Below, one piece after another: positions 17,686-26,877 of a stretch of 62,212 nucleotides of DNA; within the stretch, counting starts at the first letter, position 1, and each line of letters begins with the position of its first letter. Location: contig NZ_LMSB01000018.1 in assembly GCF_001428005.1 (NCBI RefSeq), positions 2,349 to 64,560 of the forward strand, read 5' to 3'. The position numbers were made by a program, and so were the translations under genes. This stretch comes from Arthrobacter sp. Soil736 (lineage in GTDB: Bacteria; Actinomycetota; Actinomycetes; Actinomycetales; Micrococcaceae). The notes below the pieces were generated by a model. The model did not search any database. It had not been told where the DNA came from and saw only the letters and a list, made by a program, of their open reading frames with translations.

Positions 17686-17712
17686 GTTTCGAGACATAGA
17701 GGTTTCGAGACA
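17686..17712 (-). repeat. two TGTCTCGAAAC units
   Basis: On the minus strand TGTCTCGAAAC occurs at 17712-17702 and 17696-17686, in direct orientation. The same sequence forms both arms of the palindrome in front of the serine resolvase at 35501-35530. Shared recombinase half-sites, or the remains of another copy of that element, are the likely reasons. Confidence 0.4.
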
Positions 17713-17873
17713 CCGAGTCGGATTAGGAGAAGGCGTCGGCCGCCCGCAGGCGAGATTGGGCGATGTCTTCCCCGGGGGCTTGCGGGGTTGTCTTCTTTGG
17801 CGTAGATGTGGCCTGACGGCGGGGAACAGGATTTAGATGCCGCGCCGGCACGCCATCTGAGCAGGAGTTGAGA

Positions 17874-18498
17874 ATGACTGACATCACCATCATTGGGAAC
17901 GGGAAAATGGCCAGGGCGATTTCGGCCCGCGCGGCAGCGGCAGGAAAGTCCGTGCAGATCCTCGGCAGAGACATCAACAAGGCAGCCGAGCTTGCCAAGG
18001 AGTTTAATGCCACCGCCGGCAGTGCTACGGAGATACCCTCCGGAGAAATTGTTGTGCTCGCGATGCCCCGCAGCCAAGGAAGCTGTAAGCCGCTACGGTG
18101 ACGCCTTGGCAGGCAAAGTCGTCGTCGACATAACGAACCCCGTCAATTTTGAAACTCTGGATTCGCTTGTGGTCGCACCGGGTTCCTCGGCTGCAGAAGA
18201 AATCTCGGCGCTCACGCCTGCCGATGTCGTCAAAGCCTTCAACACGACATTCTCCAGCACGCTGGTGGCAGGAGAGGTAACCGGCCAGCCTCTAGACGTC
18301 TTCATCGCGGGAGACTCCTCGGAGGCCGTTTCGGCCGTCTCGGGGTTCGTCACAGCTGCCGGGATGCGCCCGATCAGCGTCGGCCGTCTGCACCATGCGC
18401 GTGAGCTGGAGGGCTTCATGCTGCTGGTGATGGGAATGCAGGCCAATCCAGACCTGTCCGAGTTCAACTGGAACACCGGTCTGAAGATCCTTGCCTAG
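17874..18498 (+). pseudogene. F420-dependent NADP oxidoreductase-like gene, frameshifted
   Basis: ATG 17874 follows AGGAGTTGAGA. The N-terminal Rossmann motif is DITIIGNGKMARAIS. At about 18070 the phase changes: LAMP then AAKEAVSRYGDALAGKVVVD, and the remainder is open to TAG 18498 with PVNFETLDSLV and HHARELEGFMLLV, typical of NADPH-F420 reductase-like proteins (about 208 residues when repaired). As it stands the product is truncated. Confidence 0.75.
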
Positions 18499-18719
18499 GC
18501 GTGTCGGCGAACCTTGGGGTTGACTTACGGACCAAGCCCGGGTTTCTCCGCGCCGAACTTGGTCGCGTGGTGTCGACGATAGGCACGCTTGACTAGAGAA
18601 ACACCCCGAAGATGCACTTATTCACCGCAGAGGCGGTGCCGAGTCATTGATAAACACTCGACAAAACGAGATGATCGGCACACAACGGCGATCAGCAGGC
18701 GTATCTCGGGGAGATGTCG

Positions 18720-19238
18720 ATGAATGATCCAGGCAGGGCCAAGGAGCCGGTCACAGTCCTGGCCGGCCCCTACGGCCACCCGTTCCACCCGATCATGGTC
18801 ACCGTGCCGATCGGGTCGTGGGTGGCCAGCTTCGTCTTCGATGTCGGCTCACTCCTCGTAAACACTGATGCGGCCGCGCTGGCGACAGGTTCGCGTTGGC
18901 TGATCGCCATCGGAGTGCTGGGCGCGGCAGCAGCCGCATTGGTGGGGTTCCTGGACCTGTTCGCCATCCCCACCCGCACCCGGGCCTTCCGCACCGCCCT
19001 GGTCCACATGGGCCTGAACCTCACCATCACCGCCGCCTACCTGATTAACTTCCTCCTCAGGCTCGGCCAGCAGGGATCGGCGCCGATCGGCCTGGTTATC
19101 ATGTCGGCCCTCTGCATCGCTGCCCTCGGCGTGTCGGGCTACCTCGGCGGCAAACTCGCCTTCCAATACGGCGTCCGGGTTGTCGACGAAGGGTCCCAGG
19201 CCGCCGGTTTCGACTCTCCCCCTACAGCGAAGGACTAG
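18720..19238 (+). CDS. DUF2231 membrane protein
   Basis: 172 residues. Of two in-phase ATGs I prefer 18720, six bases after GGGGAG; the one at 18714 touches it. The family signature PYGHPFHPIMVTVPIGSW is at the start, followed by four membrane helices. Members bind haem in some predictions, but no function is established. The next gene starts 4 bases after the stop. Confidence 0.85.
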   Translation: MNDPGRAKEPVTVLAGPYGHPFHPIMVTVPIGSWVASFVFDVGSLLVNTDAAALATGSRWLIAIGVLGAAAAALVGFLDLFAIPTRTRAFRTALVHMGLNLTITAAYLINFLLRLGQQGSAPIGLVIMSALCIAALGVSGYLGGKLAFQYGVRVVDEGSQAAGFDSPPTAKD

Positions 19239-19242
19239 GCCC

Positions 19243-19653
19243 ATGGCTATCGCAGCACTCGTCAGCTGGATCCTCACCGCCACCCTCGGATTCACCATGC
19301 TCAGCCTGTGGCTAAGCAAAGGGGGCTTGCGCGCGGCCCGAAGCGACGCCGCCGTCCCCACGCGGCTCGTACCGCCGCTGATCTTCAGCCACTTCCTCCT
19401 CGCCGCCGGCGGCCTGATCTTATGGATCTTCTACGTCATCATCGACATCGACATCCTGACCTGGGTCGCCCTCGGACTCCTGCTCATCGTCGTCATCCTC
19501 GGAGAAACCATGTTCCTGCGCTGGAGGGACAGCAGGAAAGAGACAACCCCGGAATCGCGATTCCCCGTAGCCTTCGTCTACGGGCACGGCCTGCTCGCCG
19601 CCACCACCGTTGTGCTCGTGCTGCTGACCGCCCTCGGCTTCGGCGGCTCCTGA
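19243..19653 (+). CDS. membrane protein, partner of the DUF2231 gene
   Basis: 136 residues from ATG 19243, four predicted membrane helices (ALVSWILTATLGFTML, LIFSHFLLAAGGLILW, WVALGLLLIVVILGE, and a C-terminal one). A His is placed in helices two (SHFLLA) and four (YGHGLLA), which could serve as haem or metal ligands. It probably forms an operon with the gene before. Function unknown. Confidence 0.75.
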   Translation: MAIAALVSWILTATLGFTMLSLWLSKGGLRAARSDAAVPTRLVPPLIFSHFLLAAGGLILWIFYVIIDIDILTWVALGLLLIVVILGETMFLRWRDSRKETTPESRFPVAFVYGHGLLAATTVVLVLLTALGFGGS

Positions 19654-20236
19654 CGCCGCTCCCGCCTGCTTGACCGGGTCGCCGCCCCTCGGGGGCGCGA
19701 ACATCACCGACTCTGCTTCAGGCTGCGCTCGGCAGCTGTGACGTGCAGAACGTTGACGCGGTCGGGCTCTGCTGAGGGGGTGGCGGCCTCGGCGGGCTTG
19801 ACTTGCGTTCGATGGGTGCGGGCTGATCAAGGAAGTCCAGGACGGTCGCGTCGGCCTTGACGGCATGCTCGGCGTACCGCCTCTCACTGCTTCGCTCGTT
19901 AACCAGGAGTATCCACTGAACAGCGCAATATTGCTCAGAACAGCGAAGAGACCATGGAGCCTACGTTCGAACAGCGGCCGGCGTTCGCGCCAGCAGCCGG
20001 GCGCCAGTGGGCCGTCCTCAGGGTGTTACTCGGGGCGGTATTCCTGTGCCCCACAACCCGCCGGCACCTCCCCCCGGTGCCAAAGGCATTGGGCAGTCCG
20101 CTGCTGCGGGCTGCATTTTGGCTCCCGGGTCTTCCACGAGTTCTTTGGCGTTGTGTGTCTCAGTTCACAGAAGCGCGTCCGCCTGGGGCCTACATTTCAA
20201 CCGTAGGCATCATGTTCCACGGGAAGGAGTCAAGCT
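19654..20236. other. no intact gene; possible DoxX-like start
   Basis: Around 19954 the plus frame reads PAAGRQWAVLRVLLGAVFL, like the first helix of DoxX-type membrane proteins, but the phase is lost soon after. Nothing else is assignable. Confidence 0.3.
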
Positions 20237-20692
20237 ATGTCTGCAACATCTCCGGTGGCACGCCACCCACATGTCTCGGCTTGGAACCTAAGTCGTCGTT
20301 TCACGGCAGGGGTCGTCGGCGGGGTTGCCGGAGGCTTGGTTTTTGGGCTGCTGATGGCGCTCATGGGCATGCTGCCCATGGTTGCTTCCCTGGTCGGATC
20401 GAGTTCCGCTTGGGCTGGTTTTGGCATCCATATGGTGATTTCTGTCCTGATTGGCCTCGGCCTGACGTTACCCTTCGCAGGCCTTCTGAGAACTTATAGG
20501 AGGAGCGTGCTCGTCGGTCTGGGCTATGGTGCGCTCTGGTGGGTCCTGGGGGCCCTGACCATCATGCCGGCGATTCTGGGAATGCCGCTGTTCTTGGTGA
20601 ACGTGATGTCGGGGATGTCCCTGGTAGGCCACCTGCTGTACGGGGCCACGCTGGCGCTTGTGGCCGTTCGCGTCCTGAAGGGAAGGGCATGA
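20237..20692 (+). CDS. membrane protein of unknown function
   Basis: 151 residues from ATG 20237 (ribosome-binding site AAGGAG). About four helices with Gly zipper patterns (AGVVGGVAGGLVFGLLMALM) and a His-containing third segment. It may be the first gene of an operon with the Crp/Fnr regulator. Confidence 0.7.
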   Translation: MSATSPVARHPHVSAWNLSRRFTAGVVGGVAGGLVFGLLMALMGMLPMVASLVGSSSAWAGFGIHMVISVLIGLGLTLPFAGLLRTYRRSVLVGLGYGALWWVLGALTIMPAILGMPLFLVNVMSGMSLVGHLLYGATLALVAVRVLKGRA

Positions 20693-20804
20693 GCGATAAC
20701 CTCGGCCGCGATCTGGAAGTTGCCGCCGGTGACCCTCCACCCTGGGCGCCACGCCCGACCCTTACACGGCTGGACCTGAAGATCCATTCACCTGCCTGGA
20801 GGAA

Positions 20805-21464
20805 GTGGACCTCTTCGCTGATCTAACTGCCGAGGAGATGCGGGCCATGGACTTGATGGCCCCGGCCCGGTTGTTCCACCGCGGGGAACTGGTCTTCAGC
20901 CAGGCCCAGCCGGTGACAGCGCTTTTCATCCTCAAGACCGGCAGGGTGCGGGTCTTTCGGGTTGCCGAGGACGGCAAGGCGCTGACCATGGCCATTCTCG
21001 AACCCGGCGCCGTTTTCGGCGAAATGCTGCTGGTCGGGCAGAGCATGTACGACAACTATGCGGAGGCTATCGAAGACTCGTCGATCTGCAGGCTCGGCGC
21101 AGATGAGGTCGAACGGTTCCTGATTTCAGATCCGCGGATCGCCATCCGCATTTCCCGCATCCTTGGTGAGCAGGTTGCCCGGCTTGAAGAACGACTTACT
21201 GATCTGGCCCTCCGCCCTCTGGCGGCGCGAGTGGCCTCAACCCTGCTTAGCCTTGCCGGGACGCCCCGGAACGGCATGTTCAGCGGGCCCCGGCCGATCC
21301 GGCTCACCCACGAGCAAATCGCAGGCCTGCTTGGGGCAACCCGTGAAGCCACCAGCAAGACGTTGGCCGACTTCGCGTCCCAGGGCATCATCCGTCAAGG
21401 CCGCGGTCGTATCACGGTCCAGAACATCACGGCGCTAAGGGCCAAGGCACGCGGCACTGCATGA
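20805..21464 (+). CDS. Crp/Fnr-family regulator
   Basis: 219 residues from GTG 20805, just after GGAGGAA. A cyclic-nucleotide-binding domain (about 20-130; EPGAVFGEMLLVGQS) is followed by a Crp-type helix-turn-helix (LTHEQIAGLLGATREATSKT). No FNR-type N-terminal cysteine set is within this frame. An ATG at 20691 (MSDNLGRDLEVAAGD) lies in another phase; the segment between (GPEDPFTCLEEVD) fits the same protein, so the real N terminus may have been lost to a frameshift. It might therefore be redox- or cAMP-responsive; this cannot be settled here. Confidence 0.8.
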   Translation: MDLFADLTAEEMRAMDLMAPARLFHRGELVFSQAQPVTALFILKTGRVRVFRVAEDGKALTMAILEPGAVFGEMLLVGQSMYDNYAEAIEDSSICRLGADEVERFLISDPRIAIRISRILGEQVARLEERLTDLALRPLAARVASTLLSLAGTPRNGMFSGPRPIRLTHEQIAGLLGATREATSKTLADFASQGIIRQGRGRITVQNITALRAKARGTA

Positions 21465-21648
21465 CCGGCCGCCGGTTTTCCGTGGGAGCATTCTTACGCA
21501 GCGCCGGGCCCTCGATGAACTATGCGGGGACCGCTTGGCGTGTAGGACTGCCAACGCGCCATGCGTGGTGCGCGGCGAGGCTTCGTGGCAGGCTTTGAGA
21601 CGTGCGGCCGTTGATGTGGAAGTCGCGCCCTGACAGAGGGGAGCCTCG

Positions 21649-21870
21649 ATGGAGACGAGGGGCGTCTGCCTGGTCATTGAGGATGACGAGGACCTCAGGA
21701 ACCTGCTGACGGCCTTGTTGTCGGGGGCCGGTTTCGAGGTTCGTTCTGCAGCTACCGGAGCTGACGGACTCAAGCAGGCCATGGATGTCAAAGCATCATT
21801 GGTGACGGTGGATCTAAACCTGCCGGACATGCCTGGGGAAGACTTCGCGCGGCAGCTGCGCCAGGTCTGA
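21649..21870 (+). pseudogene. response-regulator receiver domain, truncated
   Basis: ATG 21649 after GGGAG. It starts as a proper receiver (CLVIEDDEDLRNLLTALLSG, with acidic pocket EDDED and phospho-acceptor Asp in VTVDLNLPDMPGEDF) but stops after 73 residues, lacking the conserved Thr and Lys and any output domain. The sequence after the stop (TGTCAACTAATTGTGGCCCC) resembles an insertion-sequence end, which would explain the truncation. Confidence 0.6.
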
Positions 21871-21968
21871 GGATGTCAACTAATTGTGGCCCCGGTGGGG
21901 CGGTTATTTCTGGCCCCGCTCAATGCCGGTGAGGGGCGCGTCTCCACTTCATCCCATGGGGATGCCGA

Positions 21969-22358
21969 TCAGATGTAGCGGCAGACCTCGTCAGCGGAGC
22001 ATGTGTCCGGTTCAGGTTCAGCGGCCTGGGCGTGCAGCTGGGAGATGGTTTCCCTGAGGGCAAGGAGCTCGGCGATCTGGGCATCGAGTTCCCGCAGACG
22101 CTCCCCTAGCAGGTCCCGGACGTGCGAGCACGGTGCCTGGCCGTGTTCGCGGATCCTCAGGATCTGCCCGATCTGGGTGAGGGTGAGCCCGGCGGCTTGG
22201 CCGCGGTGGATGAACCCGACCCTGCCCACAGCCTCGTCGGTGTAGTCCCGGTAGCCGGAGGCCGTGCGCTCGGCGGGCGGGAGCAGCCCCGACTCCTCGT
22301 AAAACCGCAGGGTCTTGGTCGTGGTCCCGGTTGCTTCTGCAAGCTGTCCGATTCTCAT
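21969..22358 (-). CDS. merR: mercury-responsive MerR regulator
   Basis: 129 residues; ATG 22358 taken, with a GTG two codons earlier possible. MerR helix-turn-helix at the start (IGQLAEATGTTTKTLRFYEE). Three cysteines, Cys77, Cys120 and Cys126, match the three-Cys Hg(II) site of MerR in spacing (82, 117, 126 in the classical protein). It is divergent from merA, with a textbook operator between them. It should repress without and activate with Hg(II). Confidence 0.85.
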   Translation of the reverse strand: MRIGQLAEATGTTTKTLRFYEESGLLPPAERTASGYRDYTDEAVGRVGFIHRGQAAGLTLTQIGQILRIREHGQAPCSHVRDLLGERLRELDAQIAELLALRETISQLHAQAAEPEPDTCSADEVCRYI

Positions 22359-22391
22359 GTGCACGGATTTCTCTTTCAGTGGCCGCCCGTT

Positions 22392-22422
22392 TTGACCTTC
22401 CACTGTACTGGAAGGTTCATGA
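22392..22422 (+). promoter_or_regulatory. mer promoter/operator
   Basis: TTGACC (22392-22397) and TCATGA (22417-22422) are separated by 19 bp, the long spacer of MerR-controlled promoters. Between them is the dyad ACCTTCCA-N6-TGGAAGGT (22395-22416). Confidence 0.85.
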
Positions 22423-22464
22423 TGGGTTCCATAGGAACTTTCAAGTCACGGGAAGGACGACGGG

Positions 22465-23895
22465 ATGGGCAACGAACGGTTCGATCTGGCGATCATTGGT
22501 TCCGGTGGCGCGGCGTTTGCTGCCGCGATCCGGGCCAGGGGGCTGGGCAAGCGTGTGGTGATGGTTGAGCGTGGCACCGTGGGCGGGACCTGCGTGAACA
22601 CCGGGTGTGTGCCGTCGAAGGCGCTCCTGGCTGCCGCGGACGCCCGCCACGTGGCGTTGGACTCTGCCCGTTTCCCGGGCGTGATGGCCTCGGCGGGTCC
22701 TGTGGACATGCCGGCCCTCGTCGAGGGCAAGGCTGCGCTTGTTGAACGCATGCGGACGGAGAAGTACATCGATCTGGCCGCGGACTATGGCTGGGCCATG
22801 GTCGAGGGGGACGCAGCGTTCACCGGAAGCCAGGATGCGCCGTTGCTCCGGGTCTCCTCACCGGGCGGTGCGGTGACAATGATCGAGGCCGGACACTACC
22901 TCGTGGCCACAGGCTCCGCACCATGGGCGCCGCCCGTTCCGGGACTGGCCGAGACCGGGTACCTGACCTCGACGACGGCGATGGAACTGGACGAGGTGCC
23001 CGAATCATTGCTGATTCTGGGTGGGGGCTATGTTGCCTTGGAGCAGGCGCAGCTGTTCTCGCGGCTTGGCTCGCGGGTTACCATGCTGGTCCGCTCCCGG
23101 TTGACCTCGCAGGAGGAACCGGAAGTATCCAAGGCGTTGGCCGGAGTCTTCGCGGATGAGGGGATCCGGGTGGTCCGGCGGGCCACCGTGGATTCCGTGA
23201 GCCTCGATGAGGCCACCGGGGGCGTCGTCGCCACCGCGTCCGTGGCCGGTGGTCAGGAAGTGTTCCGGGCCTCCTGGCTGCTTGTGGCCATGGGCCGCCG
23301 GCCCGTCACCGACGGGCTGAACCTTGAGGCCGTCGGGGTAAAGACCGGCACGTCCGGCGAGATCGTGGTCGACTCGCGTCTGGCCAGTTCCAACCCGCGG
23401 ATCTGGGCCGCCGGGGATGTGACCGGCCATCGGGAGTTCGTCTACGTCGCCGCGGTCCACGGCACCCTGTCCGTGGAGAACGCCTTCACCGACGCCGTGG
23501 CCGAGGTCGACTACCGGCACCTGCCCCGGGTGACCTTCACCAGCCCGGCCGTGGGTGCCGTCGGGATGACCGAGAAGGACGCGGTCGCTGCCGGGATCCG
23601 CTGCGACTGCCGGGTCCTGCCCCTGCAATATGTCCCGAGGGCGCTGGTCAACCGCGACACCCGCGGCTTCATCAAGGTCGTCGCCGATCGTGACACCGGC
23701 ACGATCCTGGGCCTCACTGCCGTGGCCAAGGACGCCGGGGAACTCGCCGCCGCGGGCGTCTACCTGCTCGGGGCGGGCATGACCACCGCGCAGGTCGCAG
23801 CCGCCTGGAGCCCCTATCTGACCATGGCCGAGGGCATCAGGATCGCGTGCAAGGCCTTCACCACCGACGTCTCGAAACTCTCCTGCTGCGCCTAA
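22465..23895 (+). CDS. merA: mercuric reductase
   Basis: 476 residues from ATG 22465 after GGGAAGGA. FAD-binding GSGGAAFAAA, redox pair Cys43/Cys48 (GTCVNTGCVPSK), NAD(P)H-binding GGGYVALEQAQ, and the C-terminal Cys pair in KLSCCA that hands Hg(II) to the active site. The N-terminal NmerA metal-binding domain is absent, as in many actinobacterial versions. It reduces Hg(II) to Hg(0) in the cytoplasm using NADPH. First gene of the operon. Confidence 0.97.
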   Translation: MGNERFDLAIIGSGGAAFAAAIRARGLGKRVVMVERGTVGGTCVNTGCVPSKALLAAADARHVALDSARFPGVMASAGPVDMPALVEGKAALVERMRTEKYIDLAADYGWAMVEGDAAFTGSQDAPLLRVSSPGGAVTMIEAGHYLVATGSAPWAPPVPGLAETGYLTSTTAMELDEVPESLLILGGGYVALEQAQLFSRLGSRVTMLVRSRLTSQEEPEVSKALAGVFADEGIRVVRRATVDSVSLDEATGGVVATASVAGGQEVFRASWLLVAMGRRPVTDGLNLEAVGVKTGTSGEIVVDSRLASSNPRIWAAGDVTGHREFVYVAAVHGTLSVENAFTDAVAEVDYRHLPRVTFTSPAVGAVGMTEKDAVAAGIRCDCRVLPLQYVPRALVNRDTRGFIKVVADRDTGTILGLTAVAKDAGELAAAGVYLLGAGMTTAQVAAAWSPYLTMAEGIRIACKAFTTDVSKLSCCA

Positions 23896-23929
23896 AAGCG
23901 CGGCCCCGCACCTCTAGAAAGCGAATCCC

Positions 23930-24592
23930 ATGACCACCACCGACCACCAAGCCCTCACCTACCTGCTCTCGCCTTCACGGTCCGGGATCAAACCTGAATT
24001 GTTCGTGCCATTGCTGCGGCTCCTGGCCGAAGGCGAGCCCGTCACGGTCGCCGACCTGGCCACCGCCAGCGGACGGAGCGAAGACACGGTGAGGCAGGGA
24101 CTGGCCGCCGTCCCGGACACCGAGTACGACGAAGAGGGGCGCATCCTCGGCCTGGGCCTCACACTCCGGCCCACCCCGCACCGCTACACCGTGGCCGGGG
24201 AGCAGCTCTACACCTGGTGCGCCCTGGACACCCTCATCTTCCCGGCCCTCATCGGGAAAGCCGCGACCATAGAGTCGACCTCCCCGGGCAGCGGGACCCA
24301 TGTCCGGGTCACGACGGGTGCCGATGGCACCGTCACCTCCGTGCAGCCAGCCACCGCCGTCGTGTCCCTCGTCAACCCCGGAGGTACCGGGCCGGTCCGG
24401 TCCTCGTTCTGCAATCAGGTCCACTACTTCGTCTCCCGCGAGGACGCCCGGGCCTGGCTGGAAACCCACCCCGGGGGCGAAGTCCTGGACATCGAAGCAG
24501 CACACCGGGCCGGCGCGGCCATCGCAGCCTCCATGCTGTCGAACACGACTGCCGAGGCTCCTGTCTCGGATGCACGGCACGAAGCACTTTGA
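23930..24592 (+). CDS. merB: organomercurial lyase
   Basis: 220 residues from ATG 23930 after AGAAAGCG. The catalytic triad is intact: Cys97 and Asp100 (TWCALDTLIFP) and Cys161 (SFCNQVHYF), matching Cys96, Asp99, Cys159 of the known enzyme. It cleaves the C-Hg bond and passes Hg(II) to MerA. With merB, the operon confers broad-spectrum resistance. Confidence 0.95.
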   Translation: MTTTDHQALTYLLSPSRSGIKPELFVPLLRLLAEGEPVTVADLATASGRSEDTVRQGLAAVPDTEYDEEGRILGLGLTLRPTPHRYTVAGEQLYTWCALDTLIFPALIGKAATIESTSPGSGTHVRVTTGADGTVTSVQPATAVVSLVNPGGTGPVRSSFCNQVHYFVSREDARAWLETHPGGEVLDIEAAHRAGAAIAASMLSNTTAEAPVSDARHEAL

Positions 24593-24616
24593 CACCTGAG
24601 CACCGGAGACCCGCAC

Positions 24617-24967
24617 ATGAACGCATCTGCTCGAGACCCCGCCCGGCAGGCCGGGCGGCCGGGGCGAGACCACACGCTGGCCGCCGGATTCGGCGTAGCA
24701 GCGGCCATGATCCTGTGCTGCGCGGGCCCCGTCCTCATCGCCGCCGGCGCCCTGGGCGCCGGCGCCGGATTCTTTTCCACCCCCCTCGTGCTGCTCTCTG
24801 CCGCGGCCCTGCTCCTCGCTGGGATCGTCGCCGTCACCATGCAGCGACGGCGTCGGCGAACCGAAGACTGCTACCCGCCCGCCGCTTTCCCTGACCACCC
24901 TCAGGCCGGCCCCGGTACCGCACCGCCCGCGCAGCCCTCTCCCGGAAAGGACCCCCAAACCTCATGA
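24617..24967 (+). CDS. MerT/MerF-like mercury uptake protein
   Basis: 116 residues from ATG 24617. Two membrane helices; the first carries the vicinal Cys pair (AAMILCCAGPVLIAAGALGA) used by MerT/MerF/MerC transporters to take Hg(II) inward. A cytosolic Cys is in EDCYPP. The C-terminal tail is Pro-rich. Exact subtype cannot be decided, hence no symbol. Its stop overlaps the start of the next gene (ATGA). Confidence 0.75.
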   Translation: MNASARDPARQAGRPGRDHTLAAGFGVAAAMILCCAGPVLIAAGALGAGAGFFSTPLVLLSAAALLLAGIVAVTMQRRRRRTEDCYPPAAFPDHPQAGPGTAPPAQPSPGKDPQTS

Positions 24968-25162
24968 CGTTCCCGAGCTCCCGCCGTTCCCTGTCGGCTC
25001 CCCGGCCCCGGCACGTCTTCTCCGCCCTGCTTCTGGGCAGCGGCACTGGCCCTGACCACAGCCTGCGGCACGCCGCAAACCCCGGGTACATCAGCGGCAG
25101 GGGGCACGCCGGCGGCTGATGGCCCCGTTAAGTGCATTGGGGGAAATGTCGAAACGGGATGA
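24964..25162 (+). pseudogene. lipoprotein gene at the end of the mer operon, frameshifted and short
   Basis: ATG 24964 overlaps the previous stop. A basic start (MTFPSSRRSLSAPRPRHVF) is followed, after a phase change near 25015, by AALALTTACGTPQTPG, a clear lipobox. The frame ends at TGA 25162 after PVKCIGG. The product would be a secreted lipoprotein, as found in actinobacterial mer operons, but about one-third of the usual length. Truncation and the frameshift make it non-functional. Confidence 0.5.
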
Positions 25163-25683
25163 ATTGACAGCGTTTGCGTTAGGTACCCAATCAAGTCGCT
25201 CGGGCATGGCGCGCTCCCGGTAGCAGTGGCCTGCTCAGGAGCCTCCGAGTCTGGGCCCCGCCGGACTCGGGATCGGAGGCACGCACACTCGGCAGGGAAA
25301 TTGTGTCGCGTTGTCAGCGTCTGTCCACGTTGGGCGAACCGCAGCATACTGATTACAGCGCTGGGGCCAATTGAAGCGGGTTGAACAACCGTTGATTGCT
25401 CGTCGTGACGCAGGCGCTGCGCCCGTTGCCGGACCAAACCGTGATTTCGAACGCCCTGCAGTGCTGGACGCGTGCGCTGCCCGGGTCGGATGGATCCGCG
25501 CTGGCCGAGCTGCTGATGGCTGCGTGAACCCCTTGCCTGGCGGCCATGACGGAGACCTTGACGACCCGCCTGCCCTGGCGGACTTTCATCGTGAGCGGGT
25601 CGGCGGCGATGAACGTGTACCGCCCGGCGTCGAGCCGACCCGGCCGGTTTCCAGCCGGGTCGGCTCGACTGTCCCCGGTTCAG
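25163..25683. terminator. intergenic region with two GC hairpins
   Basis: CCGAGTC (25245-25251) pairs with GACTCGG (25264-25270). GTCGAGCCGACCCGGC (25629-25644) pairs perfectly with GCCGGGTCGGCTCGAC (25654-25669), directly after the stop of the leftward gene at 25684, and is its likely terminator. No gene is supported. Confidence 0.6.
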
Positions 25684-26394
25684 TCAGTCGCCCTGGTTCT
25701 GACCGCTTCTTCTGACCGCTTCGAATACGGTCTTAACGGGCGGCAAGGGCTCGTTGAAGTCGATGCCGAGAGCGTCAGCCACCTGGCTCTTGAAGTAGGC
25801 TCCGAAGACGGAAGCGTCTGCCGCGAAACGCCTGTTGGCCTCGGCCGGATCGGGCGCTTCGAAGTAGACGCTCGTGAAGTCGCCCATCGGTGTGGAGATG
25901 ACGTAGGCGCGGTGCAGGGTCACCCCGTTCTCTCGGTTGTTGGCCTCCCACTCCGCCTTCAAGCCCCCGGTCGTCTCCCGACCGAGCGCGCGAAGAAGCT
26001 CTGTCTTTCCCGGCTGGATCGGCGCAGAGAAAGCGATCCCGGGATGGCGTGAGCTGCCCGGCTCTGAGAATTCCAGGTACTGCTCGGCAGCCGGGGGCGA
26101 CTGTGCTGCGATGTCGATTCCGTGTGTGCCCTTGATATGCTCGCGCAGCTGCTGCGCCACCTCGGACCGATCGTCGACTTGGTTCTGGAAGGAGCGCTCG
26201 ATCGAGTCCGCCTCCTGATAGGTGGTGACCACGTCCCCCATGGGTGTCGTCATCTGGTAGACCCTGACCAGGCTCAGGGTGCCGTTGGCTAGAAAATCCT
26301 GCAGTCCCGGATCCCCGGCCAGACGGGCGCCGATCTCGGCCGGCGCCGCCTCCTTGCCGGGCAGGACGGGGGAGGGAAATGCTATCGAACCCAC
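25684..26394 (-). CDS. protein made of two repeated domains
   Basis: 236 residues from GTG 26394, which follows GGAGGTAAGAACA. The two halves are homologous: FPSPVLPGKEA / FSAPIQPGKTE, YQMTTPMGDVVTTYQEAD / YVISTPMGDFTSVYFEAP, and ending HGIDIAA-PP / LGIDFNE-PLPP. The unit of about 115 residues resembles small ABM/dabb-like ferredoxin-fold proteins, such as those at 45345 and 45850. Function unknown. Longer frames upstream lack a ribosome-binding site. Confidence 0.65.
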   Translation of the reverse strand: MGSIAFPSPVLPGKEAAPAEIGARLAGDPGLQDFLANGTLSLVRVYQMTTPMGDVVTTYQEADSIERSFQNQVDDRSEVAQQLREHIKGTHGIDIAAQSPPAAEQYLEFSEPGSSRHPGIAFSAPIQPGKTELLRALGRETTGGLKAEWEANNRENGVTLHRAYVISTPMGDFTSVYFEAPDPAEANRRFAADASVFGAYFKSQVADALGIDFNEPLPPVKTVFEAVRRSGQNQGD

Positions 26395-26775
26395 TGTTCT
26401 TACCTCCGGTTCTTGAATGCATCGGTCGCAGCCGCATACTTCAGGTGGAGGCCCTGATACTCCGTGCCGAGGGAACCATTCACTCCGGTATTCGCCGCGT
26501 GGCGGGAGCCGCCGACGCTCACTATACATACCCCGTTTCGGTGTGAGAAGTGTCCGAAGGGTCGGATGCCCGTAAACCGGTCGGTCATCGCACTGCTGGT
26601 CTCCCGATCGAGGCATCGCACGGTCCTCATCATCCTGGTCCCCGTATAACCCGCCCGGTGAACCTGCCCGAGAGGTCGCCTTATCTGCGACATCGTAGAC
26701 GTCTCGGAACCCGTGGGTTACAAGACTGGTCATCGAGACATTCCTACGCCTTTGACGCTTCAATGAATGGAGTGT
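26395..26775. other. no gene seen
   Basis: The promoter of the leftward gene is expected here. Nothing else is identifiable up to the left transposon end. Confidence 0.4.
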
Positions 26776-26825
26776 TGTGACTGTTGGTTCAAAATGGCGG
26801 TTAAATCGCAGCTTCGAATGGCGGT
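26776..26825 (+). repeat. left end of the copper transposon
   Basis: TGTGACTGTTGGTTC followed by two AATGGCGGT units at 26793-26801 and 26817-26825, 24 bp apart. Repeated transposase-binding units at the ends are typical of Tn402/Tn552/Tn7-like elements. Confidence 0.6.
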
Positions 26826-26877
26826 GGCGTCTGATGTTGCTGGTCACCGTTGGCTGCCCTTCCCGCTGGCTGGTGCG

